DNA from: Deltaproteobacteria bacterium
GTDB lineage: Bacteria; Myxococcota_A; UBA9160; UBA4427
Assembly: GCA_016713665.1 (NCBI GenBank)
Contig: JADJOR010000002.1
Span: 930,001-994,000 of the forward strand
DNA length: 64,000 bases
Direction of reading: 5' to 3'
Shown here: in pieces, positions 52,847 to 61,298 of the stretch
How the letters are laid out: each line of letters opens with the position of its first letter
How positions within the stretch are numbered: position 1 is the stretch's first letter
Made by a program: the position numbers and the translations under genes
Notes under the pieces: generated by a model
What the model was told of the DNA's origin: nothing
The model's database searches: none
What the model saw: only the letters and a program-made list of their open reading frames with translations

Positions 52847-53962
52847 ATGTCCGCCGCCGATGCCCCGCCGACCAAAGCCGTCGCCGATCCCGAGAGCTAC
52901 CGCGAGGCGCTCGATCGCTTCATGAAGTCGCAGCGGCCGCAGGCGCAGGGCCTTCGGGTCCACGACGTCGACATGCCCCGCGCCACGGGCTTCTCGAACG
53001 AGACGGTCTTCTTCCACGCGTCGTGGAGCGAGGCCGGCCAGGCCCGCACGAAGCGCTTCGTCGCGCGCATCGAGCCGCCGGACGGGGGGCTCTTCCCGGA
53101 GCAGTCGGCGGCCTGCGGGGTCTCGGTCGAGGTCCAGTACCGGATCATGAAGGCGGTGGCCGAGGCCGGGATCGTGCCGATGCCGGGCCTCGTCGCCTAC
53201 GAGGGAGATCGGGGCGTCCTCGGTCGGCCCTTCTTCGTGATGGAGTTCGTCGAGGGCTTGATTCCCGCCGACGTGCCGCGTTATTCGCAGGCGGGCTTCC
53301 TCGTCGACCAGGCGACGCCGGCCGAGCGGGAGCGGATGGTGCGCGAGGGGGTCCTGGTCATGGGCAAGCTCGCCCGCGTCGACTGGCGCGCCCTCGGCCT
53401 CGACTGGCTCGACGGCAAGGGACGGGGCAATCCGACCCTCGCCGATCAGCTCGAGCTCTACCGGCGTTATGTCGGGCGCGAGCTCGCGGGGCGCGACCAT
53501 CCGGTCCTGATGCGCAGCCTCGAATGGCTCGAGCGCAATGCGCCGGGCGCGCCGACCGGGATCTCCTGGGGCGACAGCCGGCTCGGCAACGTGATCTGGC
53601 AGGACTACCGGGCGGCCGCCGTCTGCGACTGGGAGGCGGTCGCGCTGTGTCCGCCGGAGGCCGACATCGGCTGGTGGGTCATGTTCGATCGCCAGTCCTT
53701 CGACGACTTCGGGGCGCCGCGGATGGCCGGCTTCCCGACCCGGGAGGAGATGGTCGCGATCTGGGAGCAGGCGAGCGGCCGCCGGGTCCACGACACGATC
53801 GACTACTGGGAGATCTTCGGCTGCATGCGCTTCGACGCGATCATGATCAAGCTCGGCGATCGCCTGGTCCGCGCGGGCATCGTGCCGGCGGCCGCGGAGA
53901 TGTGGCGCGAGAACGGGACCACCCAGTCCCTCGACCGCCTGCTCGCCCGTCAGGGCGCGTGA
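52847..53962 (+). CDS. Aminoglycoside phosphotransferase-fold protein
   Basis: A 371-residue APH/ChoK-family kinase-like protein. FVMEFVEGLIPADV marks the hinge; the catalytic loop is ISWGDSRLGNVIWQ, in which WGD replaces the usual HGD, and the metal aspartate is in VCDWEAVALCPPEADIGWW. In many aerobic bacteria this group lies beside acyl-CoA dehydrogenases and short-chain reductases and may phosphorylate CoA-pathway substrates; that link is from gene context only. ATG at 52847 lies about nine bases after GGAGAA. Confidence 0.85.
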   Translation: MSAADAPPTKAVADPESYREALDRFMKSQRPQAQGLRVHDVDMPRATGFSNETVFFHASWSEAGQARTKRFVARIEPPDGGLFPEQSAACGVSVEVQYRIMKAVAEAGIVPMPGLVAYEGDRGVLGRPFFVMEFVEGLIPADVPRYSQAGFLVDQATPAERERMVREGVLVMGKLARVDWRALGLDWLDGKGRGNPTLADQLELYRRYVGRELAGRDHPVLMRSLEWLERNAPGAPTGISWGDSRLGNVIWQDYRAAAVCDWEAVALCPPEADIGWWVMFDRQSFDDFGAPRMAGFPTREEMVAIWEQASGRRVHDTIDYWEIFGCMRFDAIMIKLGDRLVRAGIVPAAAEMWRENGTTQSLDRLLARQGA

Positions 53963-54190
53963 GCCGGCGACGACCGGGCCTGGGAATCCGTTGCACCCGA
54001 GTTGCGTGTAAAAGGAGAAAAATCTTCTCAGCGCCTGATTTGGGCATTGAGGGGGATCAAAAGGGAAAAACTCTTCCGTCCCCGGGGCTCCAAACCCTCG
54101 TGGCGGAATTCAACTCCCGCGCGCATCCGACGGTCCCAAGCCGCTGTCGGCACTCAGGAATCCGAATCGGCCCGAGGTGATGTGGGTCAC

Positions 54191-54207
54191 TTGGCATACG
54201 GACTGCA
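54191..54207 (+). promoter_or_regulatory. Sigma-54 promoter for PEP-CTERM gene
   Basis: TTGGCATACGGACTGCA: TTGGCA at -24 and TGCA at -12 with GG and GC ten bases apart. Transcription would start near 54218. PEP-CTERM genes in other species are known to use sigma-54 with the PrsK/PrsR system. The preceding 53963-54190 interval is less GC-rich than the surroundings and holds no gene. Confidence 0.6.
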
Positions 54208-54220
54208 TATGGATCCCCGC

Positions 54221-54874
54221 ATGGAAACCCGACCCTCGCGCTTGAAGCTCGCTCTTTTCACCCTGGGAATGGCCCTGTTGGCGGCGACCCCGTCCATGGC
54301 CACGACCTTCACCGTCCACAGCTATCAGCTCGGCGAGCGCATCGCGCTGACCGACGGCACCCGCGTCTGGACCGCTCAGCTCGACGTCACCCTCGAGGGT
54401 GTCGCGAGCCACGTGGCCTCCTTCTGCGTGGACCTCCAGACGTCGATCGCCCCCGGTACCTACACGGTCAACAACGTCCTCGACGCCTTCAGCTCGCCCT
54501 CGCCGGCGGGTGAGGCGGTCCGCACCCTCGCCTGGGCGGGTCACGTCATCGAGAACTTCACCGTCGCGTCCCTCGCCGTCGGTGGCATCACGGCGCAGCA
54601 GGCGATCACCGGCCTCCAGGCCGCGATCTGGGAAGGCATCTACGGCGGCGGCAAGATCGACGTCACGAGCCTCTCCGCCAACGCGCAGCTCGTGTTCAAC
54701 AACATCCTGTCGACCCAGGTCCAGGGCGATGGCCCGGCGCTGGTCGTCGACCTGCGCGGCTACCAGGATCAGGTCATCCGCGGCGGCTCGGCCGTCCCGG
54801 AGCCGAGCGCGGCCCTGATCTTCGGCCTCGGCAGCGTCGTCGCCGGCTCGCTGGTCCGCCGCAAGGCGGCCTGA
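54221..54874 (+). CDS. PEP-CTERM protein with thioester-domain-like motif
   Basis: A secreted surface protein (217 residues from ATG 54221; 210 from a TTG at 54242 that gives the clean signal peptide MKLALFTLGMALLAATPSMA). It ends in VPEPSAALIFGLGSVVAGSL then VRRKAA, a complete PEP-CTERM signal. In the body, SFCVDLQTS and LQAAIWEGIYGGG reproduce the cysteine and glutamine boxes of thioester (TED/TQXA-type) domains, in which C62 and Q126 (TTG numbering) would form an internal thioester bond. The sigma-54 start site at about 54218 leaves almost no leader for ATG 54221, favouring the TTG. Confidence 0.85.
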   Translation: METRPSRLKLALFTLGMALLAATPSMATTFTVHSYQLGERIALTDGTRVWTAQLDVTLEGVASHVASFCVDLQTSIAPGTYTVNNVLDAFSSPSPAGEAVRTLAWAGHVIENFTVASLAVGGITAQQAITGLQAAIWEGIYGGGKIDVTSLSANAQLVFNNILSTQVQGDGPALVVDLRGYQDQVIRGGSAVPEPSAALIFGLGSVVAGSLVRRKAA

Positions 54875-54955
54875 GCCCGATCGAGCTCGCCGGGGGCGGA
54901 CCGGGTCGGATCCGCTCGCCGCAGGCTCTTTGCGAATCAGTCGACGATCGAGATG

Positions 54956-54995
54956 AAGCGCCCGATCCCGAGAGGGATCGGGCGCTTTCGTTTTG
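54956..54995 (+). terminator. Intrinsic terminator after the PEP-CTERM gene
   Basis: GCGCCCGATCCC at 54958-54969 pairs perfectly with GGGATCGGGCGC at 54974-54985 around a GAGA loop, with flanking AA/TT extending it, followed by TTTCGTTTT. A clear rho-independent terminator, possibly bidirectional with the convergent hydrolase gene. Confidence 0.9.
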
Positions 54996-55013
54996 GGGCG
55001 CGCGGGCTCCCGC

Positions 55014-55907
55014 TCACGGAATCCGGCGCTTCACCCAGTCGCCCATGCGCGCCATCGCGTCGGTGGCCTCGGGGAACTGGCCGCAGAGCCCGACGTAGCC
55101 GTGGACCATCTCGTCGACGAGGTCGACGGTCACCGACGCCCCGTCGCGGCCTGCGCGCAGCAGCAAGCGGGTCGAGTCGTCGGCGGTCGTGTCGATCTGG
55201 CCGACGGCGAGATAGATCGGCGGCAGACCGGCGAGGTTCGCGTAGAGCGGCGAGATGAAGGGATCCCGCAGATCGCCGAGGGTCCCGGCGTAGTCGCGGA
55301 AGCGGGCCCGGATCCAGAGCGGCGAGACGAAGGGGTCCTTGCCGCGGGATTCGAGGGCGGCATCGCCCGTCTGCTCGCCATCGAGCCAGGGCGTGAGTCC
55401 CACGACGCAGGCGGGCATCGGCTCGCCCCGATCGCGCAGCCGGCAGGCCGCAGCCAGCGCGATGCCGCCGCCGCAGGAATCGCCGACGAAGGCCGTGCGC
55501 TCGGGTCGCACGCCCCGGGCCATCAGCGCCTTCCAGGCCTTCACGGTGTCGTCGAGGGCCGCGGGGTAGGGATGCTCCGGCGCCCAGCGGTACTGGAAGC
55601 AGACGACCCGGGCGCCGAGGTGGCGCGAGAGGTGCTCCCCGTAGTCGAGGTAGTGCTCGACGACGGTCGACACGAAGGCGCCGCCGTGGACGTGGACGAC
55701 GACGCGGTCGCTGTCGCGATTCTCCGCGGTCGCGATCCAGCTCGCCTCGAGGCCGTCGAGGTCGATGGCCTCGACCCAGGTCCCGGCGCTCGCGCTGGTC
55801 GGATGGATCGCGTGCATCTTCGCCCGGACGACTTCGACCGGGTCCATGTGGTCGACGTTCCCACCCGGCATCAGGCTCATCAGCTTCTTGTATTGCTCGC
55901 TCGCCAC
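55014..55907 (-). CDS. Alpha/beta hydrolase, HSL family
   Basis: A 297-residue serine hydrolase of the hormone-sensitive-lipase group. HVHGGAF is the oxyanion HGG motif, FVGDSCGGGIAL holds the nucleophile serine (GxSxG as GDSCGG), and VDEMVHGYVG supplies the histidine. It hydrolyses short acyl esters. The GTG start at 55907 has AGGGAGA upstream; the frame extends further but without family sequence. Convergent with the PEP-CTERM gene. Confidence 0.9.
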   Translation of the reverse strand: MASEQYKKLMSLMPGGNVDHMDPVEVVRAKMHAIHPTSASAGTWVEAIDLDGLEASWIATAENRDSDRVVVHVHGGAFVSTVVEHYLDYGEHLSRHLGARVVCFQYRWAPEHPYPAALDDTVKAWKALMARGVRPERTAFVGDSCGGGIALAAACRLRDRGEPMPACVVGLTPWLDGEQTGDAALESRGKDPFVSPLWIRARFRDYAGTLGDLRDPFISPLYANLAGLPPIYLAVGQIDTTADDSTRLLLRAGRDGASVTVDLVDEMVHGYVGLCGQFPEATDAMARMGDWVKRRIP

Positions 55908-56080
55908 GGCAGCTCTCCCTGTCCCGATCGACCTCGCGATCGGCCGGCCAGTATATGCAGATTTGGCGCACCCGGGCCGACACCGGATCGAAGCAGCCGC
56001 TCGCCTCTCACGTTCCCGCGGTCCCAGGGCTAGTATGGCGCGGAGCCCTCTCGCGCCCACCCCCAATCGGAGTACCCGCC

Positions 56081-57286
56081 ATGGCCGCCGCGCCGGACCT
56101 TCGCCTCGCCGATAGCCTCTTCGATCGCATGAAGCCGATCGACGTCGACACCCACGTGACCGAGCCCCGGGACGTCTGGACCGCTCGCGTCTCGAAGAAG
56201 TGGGGCGATCAGATTCCCCACGTGAAGCAGATCGACGGCCGCGATCTCTGGCTCGTGGGCGATCAGATGATCGGCGGTCCCGGCTTCACGACGGCGGCCG
56301 GCTTCAAGGGCTCGTACCCCGAGTTCCGAAACGGCTACCACGACATTCCGAAGGCCTCCTACGACGCCCGCGCCCGCCTCGACTACATGGACGAGGAGGG
56401 GATCTGGGGCGCGATCCTGTATCCGAACGTCGGGGGCTTCGGCTCGGGCGGCTTCCTCAAGCTGAAGGATCCGGCGTTGATGCTCGAGTGTGTTCGCGCC
56501 TACAACGACTTCCTCGTCGAGTGGTGCAGCGCGGATCCGCGCCGACTCGCGCCGGTCGCGGCGATGCCGTTCTGGGACGTGAACGAATGCGTCAAGGAAG
56601 TCCACCGCGCCGCCGCCACCGGCCACAAGTCGATCCTCGCCTGCTCCGAGCCCCAGGCCTTCGGTCATCCCCGCATCGGCGATCGACACTGGGATCCCTT
56701 CTGGGCCGCCGTCGCCGAGACGGGGCTCCCGATCAGCTTCCACATCGGCGCCGGCGATCTCTCCGACATCGTGAAGGATCCCGCCAACATGGGGCCGAAG
56801 GCTTCGTTCGCGCGGGTCTCGTCCGGCGTGTTCATGATGAACATGAACTGCATCGGCGATCTGATCTTCGGCGGCGTCTGCCACCGCTTCCCGACGCTCA
56901 ACATGGTCTCGGTCGAGAGCGGCGTCGCGTGGCTGCCGTCCTATCTCGAGGGCTGCGACTGGCAGTGGTCGAACGGGCAGGTCCGCAAGGAGCATCCCGA
57001 GTACGACCTGCTGCCCTCGGAGTACTTCAAGCGCCAGATCTACGGCTGCTTCTGGTTCGAGAGCGCGTGTCTGCAGGGGGCCGTCGACCTGATCGGCGAC
57101 AACCTGATGTGGGAGACCGACTTCCCGCATCCGACCTGCCAGCATCCGGGCGGCCCGGAGGGCGGCTTCGCGACCCATCCGCGCGACTACGTGAATCGCG
57201 TGATGGGGAAGATGGACGAGAAGAAGGTCGCGAAGGTCCTCCACCGGACCGCCGCGAAGCTCTACGGCTTCGAGCAGCTCGTCTAG
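56081..57286 (+). CDS. Amidohydrolase family protein (PF04909 type)
   Basis: A 401-residue TIM-barrel amidohydrolase_2 protein: IDVDTHVTEPRDVW (metal HxH equivalent region), PISFHIGAG, LNMVSVESGVAWLPSYLEG, and MWETDFPHPTCQHPG with the catalytic aspartate. It is a distant paralogue of the protein at 20074. ATG at 56081 follows GGAG at a longish distance. A strong terminator follows the stop. Reaction type (decarboxylation or hydrolysis) unknown. Confidence 0.9.
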   Translation: MAAAPDLRLADSLFDRMKPIDVDTHVTEPRDVWTARVSKKWGDQIPHVKQIDGRDLWLVGDQMIGGPGFTTAAGFKGSYPEFRNGYHDIPKASYDARARLDYMDEEGIWGAILYPNVGGFGSGGFLKLKDPALMLECVRAYNDFLVEWCSADPRRLAPVAAMPFWDVNECVKEVHRAAATGHKSILACSEPQAFGHPRIGDRHWDPFWAAVAETGLPISFHIGAGDLSDIVKDPANMGPKASFARVSSGVFMMNMNCIGDLIFGGVCHRFPTLNMVSVESGVAWLPSYLEGCDWQWSNGQVRKEHPEYDLLPSEYFKRQIYGCFWFESACLQGAVDLIGDNLMWETDFPHPTCQHPGGPEGGFATHPRDYVNRVMGKMDEKKVAKVLHRTAAKLYGFEQLV

Positions 57287-57315
57287 TCGAGCCGAAGGGC
57301 GCGCGACGCAAGAGA

Positions 57316-57352
57316 GCGGGCGGAGTCGATGGCGACTCCGCCCGTTTCGTTT
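57316..57352 (+). terminator. Intrinsic terminator after amidohydrolase
   Basis: GGGCGGAGTCG at 57318-57328 pairs perfectly with CGACTCCGCCC at 57333-57343 around ATGG, followed by GTTTCGTTT. It ends the amidohydrolase transcript and has the same TTTCGTTT tail as the terminator at 54956. Confidence 0.9.
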
Positions 57353-57407
57353 CGGGCGAACGCTTCGGCGGCGCGCGTCCCGCGAAGGCCCGGGCGCCCG
57401 GGGCGCT

Positions 57408-58340
57408 TCATGCGCGGCGCACGCGCGGCGTCTCGATCAGCTCGAGGCAGGTCCCGTCCGGATCGCGGAAGAAGACGGCGCGCAGGCCACCCTCGATCGG
57501 GACGTCGGGGCCCATGTCGAGCGGACAGGGGCCCGAATGCGCGACGCCCAGGCGGTCGAGCTCGGCGCAGGACGCCGTCGCATCGTCGACCATGAAGGCC
57601 ATGCGGAAGAGGCCGAGATGGTTCGCGGGGGCGAGCGGGCGGCCGACCGGCTTCGGCGTCTTCCACTCGAGCAGGTCGAGGATCAGGCCCTCGGCGCGCC
57701 CGCCGACGGCGAGAAAATCGGCCCGGTAGTCGCAGTCGCCCGCGAGACCGAAGCCCGCCCCCGACGCCGGCGGCGGCTCGGCGCGCCCGGCGATCGGCGC
57801 GACGCCGAGCACGCGCTGGTACCAGTCGGAGCTCGCGGCGAGATCGCGGCAGTTGATGTTGATGTGCGAAAGCCGGACGGGGCCGGGCCGCTCGATGAAC
57901 TCGACGCAGGTCCCGTCCGGATCCGAGCAGCAGAAGAAGCGCACCGTCTGCCCCGCGAGCACCGGCACCGACACCGGCCCGCTCCGCGTCGCGACGCCCG
58001 CCTGCGTGAGTCGCGCGTGGAGCCCGTCGAGATCGCCATGGGCGAGGGCGAGGCGCATGAAGCCGAGGTGGTTCGCCTCGGGATGCGGCCGGCCGATCGG
58101 GCGCGGCGTCTGCCATTCGAGCAGATCGATCGAGGGCCCGAGCGGCGCGCGATCGTCCTGCAGCATCCAGGCGCCCCAGACGACCTTTCCGGGCAGCCCG
58201 AAGCCCGCGCCCTCCTGGGGCAGCGGGCGCGTGTGGGTCGTGGGCGTGAGGCCGACGAGATCGCGGTAGAAGGCGAGCGAGCGTTCGAGGCTCGCGCAGT
58301 TGACGTTGACGTGGGCGACGCTCGTGAGCTGAAGCGACAT
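57408..58340 (-). CDS. VOC-family protein with two glyoxalase/dioxygenase modules
   Basis: A 310-residue protein with two vicinal-oxygen-chelate domains. Each half repeats the pattern: VAHVNVNCASLERSLAFYRDLVGL (about 7-30) and LSHININCRDLAASSDWYQRVLGV (about 157-180), each ending in DPDGTCVEFIE or DPDGTCLELIE. The metal ligands (His and Glu) are kept, as in extradiol dioxygenases and glyoxalases. Substrate unknown. Located beside the enoyl-CoA hydratase on the same strand. Confidence 0.9.
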   Translation of the reverse strand: MSLQLTSVAHVNVNCASLERSLAFYRDLVGLTPTTHTRPLPQEGAGFGLPGKVVWGAWMLQDDRAPLGPSIDLLEWQTPRPIGRPHPEANHLGFMRLALAHGDLDGLHARLTQAGVATRSGPVSVPVLAGQTVRFFCCSDPDGTCVEFIERPGPVRLSHININCRDLAASSDWYQRVLGVAPIAGRAEPPPASGAGFGLAGDCDYRADFLAVGGRAEGLILDLLEWKTPKPVGRPLAPANHLGLFRMAFMVDDATASCAELDRLGVAHSGPCPLDMGPDVPIEGGLRAVFFRDPDGTCLELIETPRVRRA

Positions 58341-58414
58341 GGGGACCTCTGCGTGGGGTGCTACGGATCTCGTCCTTCGGGTGTTTCTGTGCTGGGCGTA
58401 TCGAAGTCCGGCGC

Positions 58415-59227
58415 CTACTGCTTGCGCCCGCGCTCCATCACCGAGGCGCGGCGGCGGCCGATCTCGGCGCTGTCGATCTGGCGGGCCGACTCGGTGCCGA
58501 CGCGTAGCTCGTAGGCCATCGCTTCGTCGAAGGGCATCGAATAGCCCGTGTCGATCATCTGCTTGACCTGCTCCATGATGCCGGGGACACAGCTCGCCAT
58601 GTCGCGGGCGAGCGCCTTCGCCTCGTCGAGGAGCTTCTCCGGCTCGCAGACGCGGTTCGCGAGGCCCCAGTCGTAGGCGCGCTCGGCCGAGAGCGCGTTG
58701 CCCGAGAGCGAGACCTCCTTCGCTCGGTTGATCCCGATGAGCCGCGGCAGTCGCTGCGAGAGGCCCCAGCCGGGCACGATGCCGACCCGCGCGTGGGTAT
58801 CGAGGAACTTGGCACCGCGGGCGATGAAGATCATGTCGCAGGCGAGCGCGAGCTCGAAGCCCGCCGTCGCCGCGGCGCCGTTCACGGCGGCGATCACCGG
58901 TCCCGAGAAGCGCTCGATCCCGTGGCGCATCTCGTCCTGGCCCTGCACGGAGAGGTCGAAGCCGGTGACCCCGTCGCCGCCGCCGCCGATCTCCTTGAGA
59001 TCCATGCCGGCGCAGAAAGCGCGCCCGGCGCCCGTCACGATCACCGCGCGGATCGTCGGATCCGCCTCGAGCTCAGCGAAGGCGGCGCCGATCGCGAGGC
59101 GGAGCTCCGCGTTCAGCGCGTTCATCTGGTCCGGGCGGTTGAGCGTCACGACCGCGATCGGCGCCTCGCGCTCGATCAGCAGGACGGGGGCGCCCGCGCC
59201 GCGGGGTTCGCTCTTCTCGGTGGCCAT
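58415..59227 (-). CDS. Enoyl-CoA hydratase/isomerase
   Basis: A 270-residue crotonase-family protein: VVTLNRPDQMNALNAELR, the oxyanion segment AFCAGMDLKEIG, and VIAAVNGAAATAGFELALACDM. Glutamate of the second catalytic position is in ARVGIVPGWGLSQRLPRLIG, where the first Glu is replaced by Gly, as in many isomerase or non-hydratase members. It handles acyl-CoA intermediates of beta-oxidation-like breakdown. ATG at 59227 preceded by AGGAAAC. Confidence 0.9.
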   Translation of the reverse strand: MATEKSEPRGAGAPVLLIEREAPIAVVTLNRPDQMNALNAELRLAIGAAFAELEADPTIRAVIVTGAGRAFCAGMDLKEIGGGGDGVTGFDLSVQGQDEMRHGIERFSGPVIAAVNGAAATAGFELALACDMIFIARGAKFLDTHARVGIVPGWGLSQRLPRLIGINRAKEVSLSGNALSAERAYDWGLANRVCEPEKLLDEAKALARDMASCVPGIMEQVKQMIDTGYSMPFDEAMAYELRVGTESARQIDSAEIGRRRASVMERGRKQ

Positions 59228-59318
59228 GGTTCGGTTTCCTCGTCGGGTCGGTCGTCGCGGGGCCCGCCTGGCGGCGCCTCGCACGGCGGTTCAAGCGGTC
59301 CGGTGCACGCGTCCTGCC

Positions 59319-60092
59319 TCATGCATCGTGGGCATTCACGCCGACGCCGCCGTCGACGAGCAGGACGTCGCCGGTGACGAACGACGCGCGGTCCGAGCAG
59401 AGCCAGGTCACGGCGTCGGCGATCTCGTGGGGCTTGCCGAGGCGGCGCATGGCGTGGACGGCGAGGGTGCCCTCGCGGATGCCGGGATTCGCGTCGAAGT
59501 AGGACGCGATGCCCGGGGTCTCGATGCCCCCCGGCGCGACCGAGTTGACGCGGATGCCGCGGGTCGCGAACTCGGCGGCCGCCGTCTTGGTCAGGGCGAT
59601 GACGCCGCCCTTCGCCGCGGCGTAGGCCGCCTGGCGGACCTGGCCCTTGATGCCCGACTGGCTCGAGATGTTGACGATCGCGCCGCCGCCGCCCGCGAGC
59701 ATCGCCGGGATCTCGTGCTTCATGCAGAGCCAGACCCCGGTCAGGGTCACCGCGAGACAGCGATCCCAGCGCGCCCGATCGAGCTCGGTCGTCGGATGGA
59801 AGCCCGCGCCGAGCGCCGCGTTGTTCGACGCGCAGTCGAGCCGCCCGAAGCGGGCGACCACCGCGCGCACCATCGCCTCGACCGCGGCCTCGTCCGACAC
59901 GTCGGCCTCGAAGGCCTCGGCCTCGAGCCCCTCCGCACGGATCGCCTCGGCCGTCGCGTGGGCCGTCTCGCGATTCCAGTCGACGACGGCGACGCGGGCG
60001 CCCTCGCGCGCGAAGACGAGCGCGGTCGCTCGACCGATGCCGCTGCCGGCGCCGGTGACGAGACCGACCTTGCCCTCGAGAAGCCGGGTCAC
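59319..60092 (-). CDS. Short-chain dehydrogenase/reductase (SDR)
   Basis: A 257-residue SDR: LVTGAGSGIGRATALVF, SNNAALGAGF (NNA motif), NISSQSGIKG with catalytic Ser, YAAAKGGVIALTK (YxxxK) and end GDVLLVDGGVGVNAH. The GTG start overlaps the stop of the preceding SDR by four bases (GTGA), so the two are made together. Confidence 0.93.
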   Translation of the reverse strand: MTRLLEGKVGLVTGAGSGIGRATALVFAREGARVAVVDWNRETAHATAEAIRAEGLEAEAFEADVSDEAAVEAMVRAVVARFGRLDCASNNAALGAGFHPTTELDRARWDRCLAVTLTGVWLCMKHEIPAMLAGGGGAIVNISSQSGIKGQVRQAAYAAAKGGVIALTKTAAAEFATRGIRVNSVAPGGIETPGIASYFDANPGIREGTLAVHAMRRLGKPHEIADAVTWLCSDRASFVTGDVLLVDGGVGVNAHDA

Positions 60093-60997
60093 CGCGCGTC
60101 CTTCCCCGCGTCCTTCCGGGCGTCCTTGCCCGGCTTCGGCGGCGGCCAGCCCGGGACGAGCGCGTGCTCCTTGGCGTGGCGCGGGGCGTGGAAGGTCTGG
60201 CCACTGCGCGCGCGGCCTTCGTCGGTCGTGAGGATCCAGGCGAGGGTCGCCGCGGGGACCTCGGGCGGGGCGCCGTGGGCGATGTACTGCTGGTAGATCG
60301 GATCGTCCTTGCCGCGCAGCGCGAGCTGGGACTCGGTCGGCACGTAGCCCGGATCGATGTTGTAGGCGCGGATGCCGTCGTCCTTGTGCTCGACGTGGAT
60401 GAAGCCCGCCATGCGGTGGAACGCGCTCTTCGACGCGCCGTACGCGAAGCCCCAGCCGCCGTCGCCCGTCTTGTTGGGCGGATCGTACTGGCCGGCGTTG
60501 GACGTCATGTTGACGACCGTGCCGGACTTGCTCGCGAGCATGGTCTTCAGCACGCGGCGCGTCAGATGGAGCTGGGCGAAGAAGTTGCCCTCGAGCACGA
60601 GGCGCAGCTTGTCCTCGGGGACCTCCATCATCGAATCCATCACGCCCGGGCCCTGGTAGATCCCGTTGTTGAAGAGGACGTCGATGCGGCCCCACTCGGC
60701 GAGCGCGCGGTCGACGGCGGCGTCGATCGACGCGCGGTCGAGCAGGTCGAGGCGCAGCACGAGCGCGCGCCGGCCGTGCTTCTCGACCTCGCGCGCCGTC
60801 TCCTCGAGGCTGCCGGGGAGCGCGGTCTGCTTGCCCGCGGTCGCGACCGAGGAGCCGTAGTCGTGGGTCTCGCCGGGGTGGAGCGTGCGCGCGGTGACGA
60901 CGACGTCGTAACCGGCCTTCGCGAGCGCGATCGAGCCGGCCTTGCCGATGCCGCGGCTCGCGCCGGTCACGAAGGCCACGGGGGCGGAGGTGGACAT
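60089..60997 (-). CDS. Short-chain dehydrogenase/reductase (SDR)
   Basis: A 302-residue SDR: FVTGASRGIGKAGSIAL, LFNNGIYQGPG (NNG in place of NNAG), NMTSNAGQYD and YGASKSAFHRM (YxxxK). It is longer than classical SDRs, with a Lys/Asp-rich tail (GKDARKDAGKDAR) and a loop after the TGxxxGxG strand (HPGETHDYGSSVATAG). Co-transcribed with the SDR downstream by a four-base overlap. Confidence 0.9.
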   Translation of the reverse strand: MSTSAPVAFVTGASRGIGKAGSIALAKAGYDVVVTARTLHPGETHDYGSSVATAGKQTALPGSLEETAREVEKHGRRALVLRLDLLDRASIDAAVDRALAEWGRIDVLFNNGIYQGPGVMDSMMEVPEDKLRLVLEGNFFAQLHLTRRVLKTMLASKSGTVVNMTSNAGQYDPPNKTGDGGWGFAYGASKSAFHRMAGFIHVEHKDDGIRAYNIDPGYVPTESQLALRGKDDPIYQQYIAHGAPPEVPAATLAWILTTDEGRARSGQTFHAPRHAKEHALVPGWPPPKPGKDARKDAGKDAR

Positions 60998-61017
60998 GTT
61001 GCGGATTCCTCTCTTCG

Positions 61018-61080
61018 GGTCGCGAGACGGGTCGCGAGACGGGGCGTTCGTCGGGTCGTTCGTCGGGTCGCTCGAGACGG
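61018..61080. repeat. Short tandem repeats, 12-base units
   Basis: GGGTCGCGAGAC occurs twice in a row, followed by two units of the variant GGGTCGTTCGTC-type (GGGGCGTTCGTC, GGGTCGTTCGTC) and a degenerate last unit. It lies in the leader between two divergent SDR genes, next to the ribosome-binding site of the leftward one. Confidence 0.6.
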
Positions 61081-61298
61081 ATCGTCCCGGTCGGGTCGTG
61101 CGGACGGAATCGACTCCGACGTTACAGCGGCGGGCCGGTTGCGTCAGGCAGAGTGCTTGCGCAGACTCCGAAATGCTCACGCGATACCGGGTGGGCGCGG
61201 CCGCGAAACGCGGCCGCCCGGCTCGTCGGCCCGCGCCGCGCGGTCGGGCTCCGGGACACGCGGGACGACACGCAGGAACGCAGGGGGACGTGGGCGCG

